This document shows positions 26,708-34,742 of a stretch of 64,000 nt of DNA, piece after piece. The position numbers and the translations under genes are program-made. Within the stretch, counting starts at the first letter, position 1. Each line of letters opens with the position of its first letter. The notes under the pieces are model-generated. The model was not told the origin of the DNA and did no database searches. It saw only the letters and a program-made list of their open reading frames with translations. This DNA is from an uncultured Alphaproteobacteria bacterium (GTDB taxonomy: Bacteria > Pseudomonadota > Alphaproteobacteria > HIMB59 > GCA-002718135). The stretch covers positions 1-64,000 of the forward strand of contig CACMQB010000008.1 of assembly GCA_902615745.1 (NCBI GenBank), written 5' to 3'.

Positions 26708-26711
26708 TGTA

Positions 26712-27824
26712 ATGTGGAATTATTTTAATCCTGTTGAAATTATTTTTGGAGAAAATAGATTTAAAGAAGTACATGATGCTCTTAAAAATAAGAACTACAT
26801 CATAATCACTCATCCAGAAGAAATTTTTAAAAAATATAGCGATGAATTAAAATCTTCTTCAAATCCACCACTATCCATTATGACGGATGTTCAGCCTAAT
26901 CCAGATTATAAGGATATTTTAGAACTACAAAATAAATTTTCCCCAATTAATGAATCGGTAGATTATATTTTAGCTATAGGTGGCGGCTCTGTTACAGACA
27001 CAGCTAAAGCAATTGCTGCATTTAAAGATAAACAAGAATATTTAACAGATTTCGTTCGTAATAAGAAAAATCCACGAGTCGAAAATCCAATTAAGATTAT
27101 TGCAATACCTACAACTTCAGGAACATCAAGTGAGCTTACGTGTTGGGCCACAATTTGGGATAAAGAAAAAAACAATAAATTATCTTTGGCGCATAAATCT
27201 CTTTATGCAGAAAAAACAATTATCGATCCATCTATTATGGTTGATAAGCCTTTAGGCTTGACCATTTCAACTGGTTTAGATGCTCTCTCCCATTCAATGG
27301 AAAGTATTTGGAATATTAATGCAAATCCAATTTCTGCTTCTCATGCAATACAAGCATCAAAATTAGTATTAGAAAATTTACCACTTCTCACTAAAGATTT
27401 AAGAAACATTGAATTACGTTCAAACATTGCACTGGCATGCGTTCATGCTGGCTTAGCGTTTTCCAATACGAAAACTGCTATTGCGCACAATCTATCATAC
27501 CCTGTGACACTCAATTACGGTATTCAACATGGTATTGCTTGTTCATTTACTTTACCCATGATTACTAAAAGTATGGTTGGAATTGATAGTGTCGCTGAGG
27601 AAAGACTAAAATTAATTTTTAATGATAATCTAGAGAATGCTGCAAATCATCTGAGTGAATTTATGCGTTCTTTAGAGGTTCCTCTTAACTTAAATGAAAT
27701 AAAAGTTCCTGTTCAAGAATGGAATAATATAGTAGATGACGCGTTTTTAGGGGAACGAGGTAAAAACTTTATTGGCAATAAAGAAACCTTTATCTCTTCT
27801 GCTAAATCAATGGGACTTTATTAG
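26712..27824 (+). CDS. Iron-containing alcohol dehydrogenase, phosphonoacetaldehyde reductase-like
   Basis: 370 residues, group III Fe-ADH. The GGGSVTDTAKAIAAF NAD motif lies near residue 92-106, TTSGTSSELT near 136, and metal ligands sit in GLDALSHSMES, AIAHNLSYP and GIQHGIACS. The WNYFNPVEIIFG start resembles enzymes described as phosphonoacetaldehyde reductases, which interconvert phosphonoacetaldehyde and 2-hydroxyethylphosphonate. Given phnW, phnY and phnA nearby, oxidation of hydroxyethylphosphonate into the pathway is a reasonable guess. A general alcohol dehydrogenase remains possible. Four bases separate it from the MetE-like gene. Confidence 0.82.
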   Translation: MWNYFNPVEIIFGENRFKEVHDALKNKNYIIITHPEEIFKKYSDELKSSSNPPLSIMTDVQPNPDYKDILELQNKFSPINESVDYILAIGGGSVTDTAKAIAAFKDKQEYLTDFVRNKKNPRVENPIKIIAIPTTSGTSSELTCWATIWDKEKNNKLSLAHKSLYAEKTIIDPSIMVDKPLGLTISTGLDALSHSMESIWNINANPISASHAIQASKLVLENLPLLTKDLRNIELRSNIALACVHAGLAFSNTKTAIAHNLSYPVTLNYGIQHGIACSFTLPMITKSMVGIDSVAEERLKLIFNDNLENAANHLSEFMRSLEVPLNLNEIKVPVQEWNNIVDDAFLGERGKNFIGNKETFISSAKSMGLY

Positions 27825-27826
27825 TA

Positions 27827-28933
27827 ATGAAAAAAAATTTCAGGTTTTATGATAACAGACAAAAATATTTATTATTTGTCACAACAACAAATGAAAAAAA
27901 TCAAATTGCTGATGCGATACGTCCTCACGTAAATAAAATTAAACCTCAAAAACCTGGTTTAAAAATATTTGATGCTGGGATGGGTGATGGTTCCTTACTT
28001 ATGAATGTTATGCGTCAGTGCCACGAAGCTAGACCTAATGTACCTCTATTAGTTTGCACAAAAGAAATAAGTATTGAAGATGTAAGATTAGGTTTAGAAA
28101 AATTACCCGATAGGTTTGTTGAGCATAAGAATACTGTTTTTGTCATTTCAAATCTACACTACGCGGAAGCTGCAAACCTAAAATCAAAAAATGACGTTAA
28201 ACAGAAAAAAATTAATTGGAATATTATTAAATTAAAAGGTGACACTTCTCTTGAATTTGCTCAACAATTAAGAAAACAAAATGAATTTTTAGAAAAAAAA
28301 TGGAATATAGAAATTAATAAAAAGTCAGGTAACCATACTTATAAAGAGCCTTCAGTTATGGTTATCTACCGCGAAGATCAAGAATTTAATGTTAATGAAT
28401 TAATACCTACCAAAAAGAAATCAGATAATAAATTTGATCTTATTATTGCTTCACAGCCTTATCGTTCAAGAATTTCAGCAGAAAAGAAATCAAAATATGT
28501 CATCGAACCAATGATTCGAGCGTTAAAATCAAAAGGGAAATTGTTAACTATTCATGCTTCAGGAAAAGATCCTGCTAATGAAATAATTCGTAAAATTTGG
28601 CCAAAAGAGGACCCATTTCCTTCTCTTGGAAATAGTATCATTTCTTATCTTAAGAAAAATTTAGATAAAGATTTATTAAGCAGCTTATCTTTTGGAGAAA
28701 AAAGAATTATTAAATGTAAATTGAGAGCTCTACCAACAGAAATCAGTGGAGGTATAGCTACATCATTAGTTTTTTCTGCTTGGAATGCCTCCATATATGT
28801 CAATCAAATGGATGATGATAAAGTAATGAAGGTAGAAAAAACAAAAAACTATGAAAAAATTGTTCAAAACATTGTTGCGAAAAATAAAGGCCTTTATTTC
28901 AATAATGAAATATTTGTAATCGAAAAAAAATAA
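27827..28933 (+). CDS. Uncharacterised SAM-methyltransferase-like protein in the phosphonate cluster
   Basis: 368 residues; I do not recognise a named family. FDAGMGDGSLLMNVM near residues 48-62 looks like a Rossmann methyltransferase motif I, and FDLIIASQPYRSR near 203-215 resembles a motif IV (D-x-x-x-x-x-x-P-Y). Around 105-190 is a Lys/Asn-rich insertion. EPMIRALKSKGKLLTIHASGKDP follows as in motif VI. No signal peptide or membrane segment. It is 2 bp after the Fe-ADH and converges on the phosphoesterase gene (4-bp gap). Together with the MetE-like protein it may handle methyl groups, but no substrate can be assigned. Confidence 0.6.
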   Translation: MKKNFRFYDNRQKYLLFVTTTNEKNQIADAIRPHVNKIKPQKPGLKIFDAGMGDGSLLMNVMRQCHEARPNVPLLVCTKEISIEDVRLGLEKLPDRFVEHKNTVFVISNLHYAEAANLKSKNDVKQKKINWNIIKLKGDTSLEFAQQLRKQNEFLEKKWNIEINKKSGNHTYKEPSVMVIYREDQEFNVNELIPTKKKSDNKFDLIIASQPYRSRISAEKKSKYVIEPMIRALKSKGKLLTIHASGKDPANEIIRKIWPKEDPFPSLGNSIISYLKKNLDKDLLSSLSFGEKRIIKCKLRALPTEISGGIATSLVFSAWNASIYVNQMDDDKVMKVEKTKNYEKIVQNIVAKNKGLYFNNEIFVIEKK

Positions 28934-28937
28934 TTTT

Positions 28938-29726
28938 TTATTTAAACCAATTAACTTCTGTTTTTAAAAAATCCTCTGTATGAATAATTAAAGCGTCAGA
29001 TCGAATTATTGCAACATTATAATTTGTATCTGTATTAGCCGTTCCTAAACGATATTCATTTGAGAAGTTAGGTATTAGAGGAGACCAAGTACTTCTTGGG
29101 GAGGAAAAGGTAATACCACAATAAGAGCCAGAACTTGTAATGTGTTGATGACCAAAAAAAATATGTTTTATTATCTTATTATTTTTAGTTAAAATTTGTT
29201 GAAACTCTTTTTTTTGTTGTAATCCTATTCCATCACTTTCCTCTTTTACTAATGCCAGTGGATTATGATGCATAAAGATGTACGTATCCGTATTAGTCTT
29301 ACTTAAAATATTATTTAACCATTCTTGCCTCTCTTCACAATAATGTCCTTGGTGAGTGTTAATCAGATTAGTATCTATAAAAATTAAACGTTTATTATCT
29401 ATATCCTTAAAGTATTGAATAAATCCATTTGGATCGGTTTCAATATTAGGAAAGTTTATTTTAAATTCATCTCTGTTATCATGATTACCTATAATTAGTT
29501 GAGGATTTAAATTCTTCGGCAGACCTGCTTCATCAATTATTTTTAAAAATAACTGATAAGAATCTTTATCACCTAAGTCTGTAATATCACCAGTGATGGC
29601 AAATAAATCTGCATCACCATGATTATTTTTTATATGAGTTAATGCTTTTTTAAATTTACTGACAGGATCTATGCCATGAATCTTATCTATATAAATATGA
29701 GGGTCTGAAAGGTGAATAATTTTCAT
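28938..29726 (-). CDS. Metallophosphoesterase (CpdA/cyclic-nucleotide phosphodiesterase-like)
   Basis: 262 residues, calcineurin-like fold. Dimetal motifs run in order: DPH in HLSDPHIYI, GDITDLG, GNHDNRDEF, MHHNP and GHQH. This arrangement matches class III cyclic nucleotide phosphodiesterases and glycerophosphodiester phosphodiesterases (GpdQ). There is no signal peptide, so it is cytosolic. It is last in a minus-strand unit after the AllA-like gene (20 bp) and phnW. With a UgpB-type importer in the cluster, hydrolysis of an imported phosphodiester is plausible, but cAMP cannot be excluded. Confidence 0.85.
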   Translation of the reverse strand: MKIIHLSDPHIYIDKIHGIDPVSKFKKALTHIKNNHGDADLFAITGDITDLGDKDSYQLFLKIIDEAGLPKNLNPQLIIGNHDNRDEFKINFPNIETDPNGFIQYFKDIDNKRLIFIDTNLINTHQGHYCEERQEWLNNILSKTNTDTYIFMHHNPLALVKEESDGIGLQQKKEFQQILTKNNKIIKHIFFGHQHITSSGSYCGITFSSPRSTWSPLIPNFSNEYRLGTANTDTNYNVAIIRSDALIIHTEDFLKTEVNWFK

Positions 29727-29746
29727 TATTAAATATAAATTTATAA

Positions 29747-30379
29747 TTAGATCGCAGTTTTAAAATAAATATACTTATTAAATTCCTCTTTTAAGTCGAT
29801 GCTAACTCTTGCATGTACTTTACCTTGTTTTCCTTGAAACGATTGTTTTTCTGTAACTGGAAACACCCCTTCATGCCAAATATTTGGATGAATATACAAA
29901 CCTTTTGATCCGTCACAATAAAATGCTTTAAAATGTTCTGGTTCAATGTCGTCTGTCGGTAAGGCTAAAGGGCAAATAAATGGTTTATTTTCTTCAGGAA
30001 AGAAAAGCTGACCTCCATCAGGATGATAATTTGCATGCCATAAAAAAATTTTTGTTGGATCTGAATATTTATCTTTTTGTAATTCTTGATCAGGATTATT
30101 GGCATAACCCAGTATATATTTTCCATCTACTTCATAATCGCTCTTATGTTGAACAGCATTATTTTGCCCATAAAGCACGTCACCTTGCCACCAGGTATCA
30201 AAAGAACCTTCGGTAGTCCCACCTTCATTACCAGTTCCCTCTTCTATGTCGCGCCATCCTTGTTTTGGCCAAGTAACAATTTCAATATCACTATTTTCAA
30301 AACTATCGATTAAATACCCATATCCTTTAAGATTTTCATTTGTTGCTTTAACTAAAGGTATTTCAATTTCTTTTGTCAT
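29747..30379 (-). CDS. AllA-like (ureidoglycolate lyase superfamily) protein
   Basis: 210 residues. The C-terminal half, KAFYCDGSKGLYIHPNIWHEGVFPV, fits the cupin-like ureidoglycolate lyase (AllA) pattern in which a His follows the tight turn before W-H. IFLWHANYHPDGGQLFFP in the middle matches the AllA substrate loop. No other purine or ureide catabolism genes are present. It lies 7 bp after phnW and 20 bp before the phosphoesterase, so it more likely acts on a phosphonate-pathway or amino-donor product than on ureidoglycolate. The function is open. Confidence 0.7.
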   Translation of the reverse strand: MTKEIEIPLVKATNENLKGYGYLIDSFENSDIEIVTWPKQGWRDIEEGTGNEGGTTEGSFDTWWQGDVLYGQNNAVQHKSDYEVDGKYILGYANNPDQELQKDKYSDPTKIFLWHANYHPDGGQLFFPEENKPFICPLALPTDDIEPEHFKAFYCDGSKGLYIHPNIWHEGVFPVTEKQSFQGKQGKVHARVSIDLKEEFNKYIYFKTAI

Positions 30380-30386
30380 TGTTTTG

Positions 30387-31484
30387 TTAGTTTAATGTTA
30401 GTCCCAACTCAGTAACAACTTCTTTTACAGCTTTTATTGTATCCATCATGTCTTGTTCATTTAAATTACCAATACACCCAATTCTAAAAGTTTCTGCCAC
30501 TGTTAGTTTTCCTGGATAAATTAAAAAATCTTTTTCACTAAGAGCATTATAAAATTGGTCAAAGTTAAATTTAGGATCATTAGGTTGTTTAAAAGTAATA
30601 ATAATTGGTGCTTGTAAATTATCAGGAAGTAGTTGCTCAAATCCCAACTCTTTCATTCCATTACAAATAATTTCACAATTTTTTTTATATCTTTTACCTC
30701 TTCCTTCTACACCGCCTTGTTCTTTATGTTCCTCAATAGCTTGATTGAATGCAGCTAATACGTGTGTTGGAGGTGTAAATCGCCATTGTTTATTTTTTTC
30801 CATTGCTTGCCATTGATCATACAAGTCTAGACTTAGTGAGTGACTATTGCCTTTTGCATTTTGAATAACTTCATTTTTTACAAGAATGAAACCAACACCT
30901 GGCACACCTTCTAAACATTTGTTTGATGAAGCGGCTACAGCATCAAAAGTAATTGTTTTAGAACTTAAGGGTAATGCACCAAAGGCACTCATTGCATCGA
31001 TGAATAACGATAAATTTTTCATTTCAACTAATTTTGCAATGTCTTCAATAGGATTTAAAATACCTGATGTTGTTTCACAATATACAGCAAAGACGTGTGT
31101 TAAGTTGTTGCTATCAATTATTTCTTCAATTTTATTGATGTCATGTACTTCATGTTCAGCAACTTCATATTCAATAAAATCTCTCCCTAAATATGTGCAC
31201 ATTTTTTTCATTCTTTGTCCGTAAGCACCATTGATCAGAATCAAAATTTTAGAATCTTTTTGAGTAAGAGAGCTCACCATCGACTCTACAGCAAAAGTTC
31301 CACTTCCCTGCATTGGAACACATTGATATTTATCTTCACCGTCTATTAATTTAACAAGGGAATCTCTAATTGATGCATTGAGATCAATAAATTTTATATC
31401 TCTCGAACCCCAATCATGAAGCATTGCCTCTTTTGTTGACATCGATGTCGTGAGAGGCCCAGGGGTTAATAATTTTTTATCCAT
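30387..31484 (-). CDS. phnW: 2-aminoethylphosphonate-pyruvate transaminase
   Basis: 365 residues, class V aminotransferase of the usual PhnW length. The start LLTPGPLTTS and MLHDWGSRD are PhnW signatures; PLP-binding Lys K189 is in ASSNKCLEG and the ring-contacting D163 in LFIDAMSAFG. It converts 2-aminoethylphosphonate plus pyruvate to phosphonoacetaldehyde plus alanine, feeding PhnY. It heads a minus-strand unit with the AllA-like and phosphoesterase genes and is divergent from the PhnZ-like gene (88-bp gap). Confidence 0.92.
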   Translation of the reverse strand: MDKKLLTPGPLTTSMSTKEAMLHDWGSRDIKFIDLNASIRDSLVKLIDGEDKYQCVPMQGSGTFAVESMVSSLTQKDSKILILINGAYGQRMKKMCTYLGRDFIEYEVAEHEVHDINKIEEIIDSNNLTHVFAVYCETTSGILNPIEDIAKLVEMKNLSLFIDAMSAFGALPLSSKTITFDAVAASSNKCLEGVPGVGFILVKNEVIQNAKGNSHSLSLDLYDQWQAMEKNKQWRFTPPTHVLAAFNQAIEEHKEQGGVEGRGKRYKKNCEIICNGMKELGFEQLLPDNLQAPIIITFKQPNDPKFNFDQFYNALSEKDFLIYPGKLTVAETFRIGCIGNLNEQDMMDTIKAVKEVVTELGLTLN

Positions 31485-31572
31485 TAAATATTTACTTAAT
31501 AAATATTATTATAAATTTGATCAATCTTATTAAAGTTGGAATTGAATTTATTTTCTAATAAGTTAATTATAA

Positions 31573-32148
31573 ATGAGAATGGAAGAAAATATAGTAGATT
31601 ATCTCTTAGATCTTTTGAAAACAAAAGGTGCTGATATTCAATATGGTAATGAGGATGTGACCCAGCTTGAGCACGCACTCCAATGTGCTGAACTTGCTGA
31701 AAAACATAAATTACCAGGACCAACAATTGCTGCAGCATTACTGCATGATGTTGGCCACCTTATCTATGAGGACGGCGATCCAATTCATGAAGGGAAAGAT
31801 GGTCATCATGAAAACTTAGGTGCTGATTTTTTAAAAAAATATTTTGGTGAAGATGTTATTTTACCAATTAGAGCACATGTTGATTCAAAAAGATATTTAT
31901 CAAGTGTTGAAGAGGGTTATTATGATAGCCTATCAGAAGCATCGAAACTTTCGTTAAAAGTTCAAGGTGGTCCTTTCACAAAAGAAGAAGCAGATGCGTT
32001 TATCAGCAAACCTTTTATGGATGAAGCAGTAGAGCTTAGAAGATTTGATGATTTAGCAAAAGTTCTAGATAAAAAAACTCCCGATGTTGAACATTTCCGT
32101 TCCTATTTAGAAGAAGCAAGACAGTCTTTTTTAGCTAAACAAGCGTAA
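31573..32148 (+). CDS. phnZ: HD-domain oxygenase of the PhnZ type (phosphonate-degradation HD protein)
   Basis: 191 residues. HD-domain ligands are visible: H34 in LEHALQ, H58-D59 in LLHDVGH, H79/H80, H102 in RAHVDSKRY and D159/D160 in RRFDD. Y24 and E27 in YGNED sit just where PhnZ has the Tyr and Glu that gate its mixed-valent di-iron site. QGGPF and RRFDDLAK fit the phosphonate-operon HD family. PhnZ cleaves hydroxylated phosphonates oxidatively, giving glycine plus phosphate from hydroxy-AEP. The usual Fe/2-oxoglutarate hydroxylase partner (PhnY*) is absent here, so its substrate may arrive already hydroxylated. Divergent from phnW. Confidence 0.85.
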   Translation: MRMEENIVDYLLDLLKTKGADIQYGNEDVTQLEHALQCAELAEKHKLPGPTIAAALLHDVGHLIYEDGDPIHEGKDGHHENLGADFLKKYFGEDVILPIRAHVDSKRYLSSVEEGYYDSLSEASKLSLKVQGGPFTKEEADAFISKPFMDEAVELRRFDDLAKVLDKKTPDVEHFRSYLEEARQSFLAKQA

Positions 32149-32673
32149 ATGCAATTTAGCAATTATGATTTTATTGACTCTAAGTCATTTGCAGGCAAAA
32201 TTATATTAACTTCTTTTCCAGGCCTTAACTCTAATGGTTTATTTGAAGAAACAATTTTAGCAAACGAATTAGAAATATTTAAAAATAATAATTGTAGTTC
32301 TATTACTTCTTTTGTTGAAGATAGCGAATTTGAAAAATTGTGTGATAAAACTTTGTTTGTCAAAAATATTTATGAACATAAACTACATTGGTACCATTTA
32401 CCCATTTATGACATGGGAGCACCAGATAAAGATTTTAAATATAAATGGGAAACAACAAAAGTTTTATTAAAGAACGAATTGATAGATGGTAAAAATATAG
32501 TTTTACATTGCCGTGGAGGAAAAGGAAGAGCTGGCACTATAGCTGCTATTTTACTTGTTGAATTTAATTATGAAAAACAAGAAGCTATTGATTTAGTGCG
32601 ATCAAGAAGAAAAGGAGCTATTGAGTCAAAAATCCAAGAAGATTTTATTTTTTCTTATCGAGCAGTTAATTAA
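32149..32673 (+). CDS. Dual-specificity/tyrosine phosphatase family protein
   Basis: 174 residues with the Cys-based phosphatase loop HCRGGKGRAGT: nucleophile C121, phosphate-binding R127, and a candidate general acid D88 in PIYDMG. The fold resembles CDKN3-like and PTEN-like small phosphatases. Its ATG begins directly after the stop of the PhnZ-type gene, so the two are coupled. A role in the phosphonate pathway, for example removing phosphate from an intermediate, is possible but unproven; protein phosphotyrosine is the family default. It overlaps the convergent pit gene by 4 bp. Confidence 0.82.
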   Translation: MQFSNYDFIDSKSFAGKIILTSFPGLNSNGLFEETILANELEIFKNNNCSSITSFVEDSEFEKLCDKTLFVKNIYEHKLHWYHLPIYDMGAPDKDFKYKWETTKVLLKNELIDGKNIVLHCRGGKGRAGTIAAILLVEFNYEKQEAIDLVRSRRKGAIESKIQEDFIFSYRAVN

Positions 32674-33722
32674 AAAGAGACCGTTAAATTAAAAATATTT
32701 TCTAGAATAAATAAAACAATTAAAGAAATTAAAGCTGCAATTATAGGTAGCGTCATCCAACCTAAAGAAATTCTTCCTGCAATTGACCATTGAACCTCTT
32801 TTCCTCCTTTTAAAAGACCAATTCCAATTACGCCACCAACAACAGCTTGGGAACTTGATACTGGTACCAAAGGTATAGAAGGAAGATTTATAGATTGTAA
32901 AAAAGCACTTATGCCCTGGGATGCAAATAAAAATAAAACAATAGAATGCGATATAACAACAATAAATGCTGCCACTGGTGTCATTTTTAAGAGATCATTA
33001 CCCACGGTAAACATAACTCTTTTCGAGTAAGTAAAAACACCAACAGCTATGGCTAAACCACCCAGCAGAAATAGTTGTTCTTTTGAGGAAAAGACGAATA
33101 AATTTCCAATAGTAACATCAGTAAACGGTGATATAGGTACGAAGACACCCATTACATTAGCAATATTGTTTGCACCTAAACTATAAGCACCAAACGCACC
33201 CGCTAAAAGTAAAGCTGTTCTTGTATAGGCATCAAGTCTGAGAATATGTAATTTTCTATTGAGTATAACTCTTTTTGTAAAAGTAAATAAACCCATTGCA
33301 ATAACTCCTGCAATGATAGGGCAGAGTATCCATGTTCCTAAAATAGTAATTAAAACTTGAAGATTAGTCGAAGATCCCGTGTATAAATTCCAACCAACAA
33401 TTGCTCCAACGATCGCTTGCGTTGTAGAAACAGGCAAGCCAACTTTGGTCATTAAATAAACGGATATGCCTGCAGCCACACATGCTGCAAAAGCACCAGG
33501 CAATGCATTAATAGCACCTAACTTACCTAAAGTTTCTGTTGTTCCTGCTCCACTAATAATTGCACCTAGAATAACAAAGACACTACAAATAATTGCTGCA
33601 CTTGTGAAACTAACCATTCGTGTTCCAACTGCAGTTCCAAAAACATTTGCTGCATCATTGGCGCCAAGTGACCAACCTAAAAAAAGACCACCAAATAAAA
33701 AAATTAGAATTGTAATTTCCAT
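32670..33722 (-). CDS. pit: PiT family inorganic phosphate transporter
   Basis: 350 residues with about ten transmembrane segments. The duplicated PiT signature is clear: GWSLGANDAANVFGTAVGTR near residues 18-37 and AYSLGANNIANVMGVF near 178-193. It is a low-affinity phosphate/cation symporter. The start is 6 bp downstream of the DUF47 gene stop, the usual Pit accessory arrangement. A Pho-box-like repeat upstream of the pair suggests phosphate-linked control, which would be unusual because Pit systems are often repressed by PhoB in low phosphate. Confidence 0.93.
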   Translation of the reverse strand: MEITILIFLFGGLFLGWSLGANDAANVFGTAVGTRMVSFTSAAIICSVFVILGAIISGAGTTETLGKLGAINALPGAFAACVAAGISVYLMTKVGLPVSTTQAIVGAIVGWNLYTGSSTNLQVLITILGTWILCPIIAGVIAMGLFTFTKRVILNRKLHILRLDAYTRTALLLAGAFGAYSLGANNIANVMGVFVPISPFTDVTIGNLFVFSSKEQLFLLGGLAIAVGVFTYSKRVMFTVGNDLLKMTPVAAFIVVISHSIVLFLFASQGISAFLQSINLPSIPLVPVSSSQAVVGGVIGIGLLKGGKEVQWSIAGRISLGWMTLPIIAALISLIVLFILENIFNLTVSF

Positions 33723-33728
33723 TGAAAA

Positions 33729-34391
33729 TTAAACTGAACGTTTAATAGCGTAAATTTGAACCTCGTCAGCTATGTCTTCTGCTTGATCACAAATACGATC
33801 AATCTTCTCTACAAAATATCGAAGATGCATTTTTTGATCTAGAGGTAATTCAGAGTCAAAAATTCTTCTTGCAAGAGAACTAAATTTTATATCAGATTCT
33901 TTTTCATAAAATGTAACTTTATGTGCATTATCTCTAACAGATTTAATATCTCTAAAAAATGATCTTACGGTTAAACATAATGATTCAACACAATTTACAA
34001 CAGTCTCTGTTAACTCAATTAAATCTTGGTGAAACTCTTTTGGAAAATTAGGTTTTTGAATAGAGAAGTGATAGCAATTTCCTTGGTACATTCCAATTAA
34101 TTCGTCGATGTGTTCTAGAAGTCGTAACACATCACTTCTTGCATCTGGGATTAGTGTTTCTTCATAAAGAGTATGCTCAACATCTTTCGTAATTTTGTCG
34201 GCCTTACTTTCCATTTCTTTAACTTTTTCAACCATTTCCTCAAATTTACCATTGGCGGAATGATTGAGATAAGTTGGAACTATCGATTTAAATACTAAGC
34301 CCACTTCAGAGACAATATCAACAAACTCATCAATTTCTCTTTCAAGCTTTTTGGTATCACCAAATAATGATGCACTTTTTAATCCAAACAT
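33729..34391 (-). CDS. DUF47 (PhoU-like) Pit accessory protein
   Basis: 220 residues, all-helical, TIGR00153/DUF47 family. PhoU-related repeats include VEKVKEMESKADKITKDVEHTLYEETL near 75-100 and YFVEKIDRICDQAEDIADEVQI near the C-terminus. DUF47 proteins are encoded next to Pit and are thought to regulate its activity. First gene of the minus-strand DUF47-pit operon; the divergent promoter region of 123 bp carries the shared PhoB-like repeat. Confidence 0.88.
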   Translation of the reverse strand: MFGLKSASLFGDTKKLEREIDEFVDIVSEVGLVFKSIVPTYLNHSANGKFEEMVEKVKEMESKADKITKDVEHTLYEETLIPDARSDVLRLLEHIDELIGMYQGNCYHFSIQKPNFPKEFHQDLIELTETVVNCVESLCLTVRSFFRDIKSVRDNAHKVTFYEKESDIKFSSLARRIFDSELPLDQKMHLRYFVEKIDRICDQAEDIADEVQIYAIKRSV

Positions 34392-34430
34392 GGCGTGCTT
34401 ATAGAACTTTTCAAAAAAAAAGAAAGAAAT

Positions 34431-34459
34431 GTTAAATTTTTGTTACAATTTGATTAATA
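34431..34459 (-). promoter_or_regulatory. Pho-box-like tandem repeat upstream of DUF47-pit
   Basis: On the minus strand, TATTAAT (34459-34453), TTGTAAC (34448-34442) and ATTTAAC (34437-34431) run at 11-bp steps. Its core, AATTGTAACAAAAATTTAA, is identical over 19 bp to the sequence upstream of phoB (48180-48198). It lies 40 bp before the DUF47 start and 55 bp before the opposite gene at 34515, so it could serve either. Confidence 0.5.
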
Positions 34460-34514
34460 TCTTTATCTTTAAGTAAAGTGTAATATTCGCAATCTATAGA
34501 ATTTAGGAGAAGAT

Positions 34515-34742
34515 ATGACAGATTTATCAATTAATAGAATTAAGTGGTTTAGCACCGCTTTAATTTTATCAGGAATATTATTAACCAATTTAAATGCGTA
34601 TCCAATTAACATAATTATTCACGGTACAGGTGCTGTTGGTTGGTCAATTGTTGGTTATATGACAAAAGATAGAGCTCTGCTCACAAACTTTGGTTTACAA
34701 CTCCCACTATTTATTTTTGGATATATTTATTTGCTGACATGA
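34515..34742 (+). CDS. Small membrane protein of unknown function
   Basis: 75 residues with two or three hydrophobic helices (about 13-30, 34-48 and 58-74) and no family I recognise. RBS AGGAGAAG at 34506-34513 sits close to the ATG. The stop overlaps the ATG of the ArsC-like gene (ATGA), so the two are translated together. A role in arsenate or phosphate handling is suggested only by this coupling and by the neighbouring Pho-box-like site. Confidence 0.75.
   Translation: MTDLSINRIKWFSTALILSGILLTNLNAYPINIIIHGTGAVGWSIVGYMTKDRALLTNFGLQLPLFIFGYIYLLT

Noticed and set aside
31526-31562. CTTATTA/TAATAAG inverted repeat between phnW and the PhnZ-type gene
   Set aside because: Short and entirely AT-rich; such pairs are expected by chance in this sequence.
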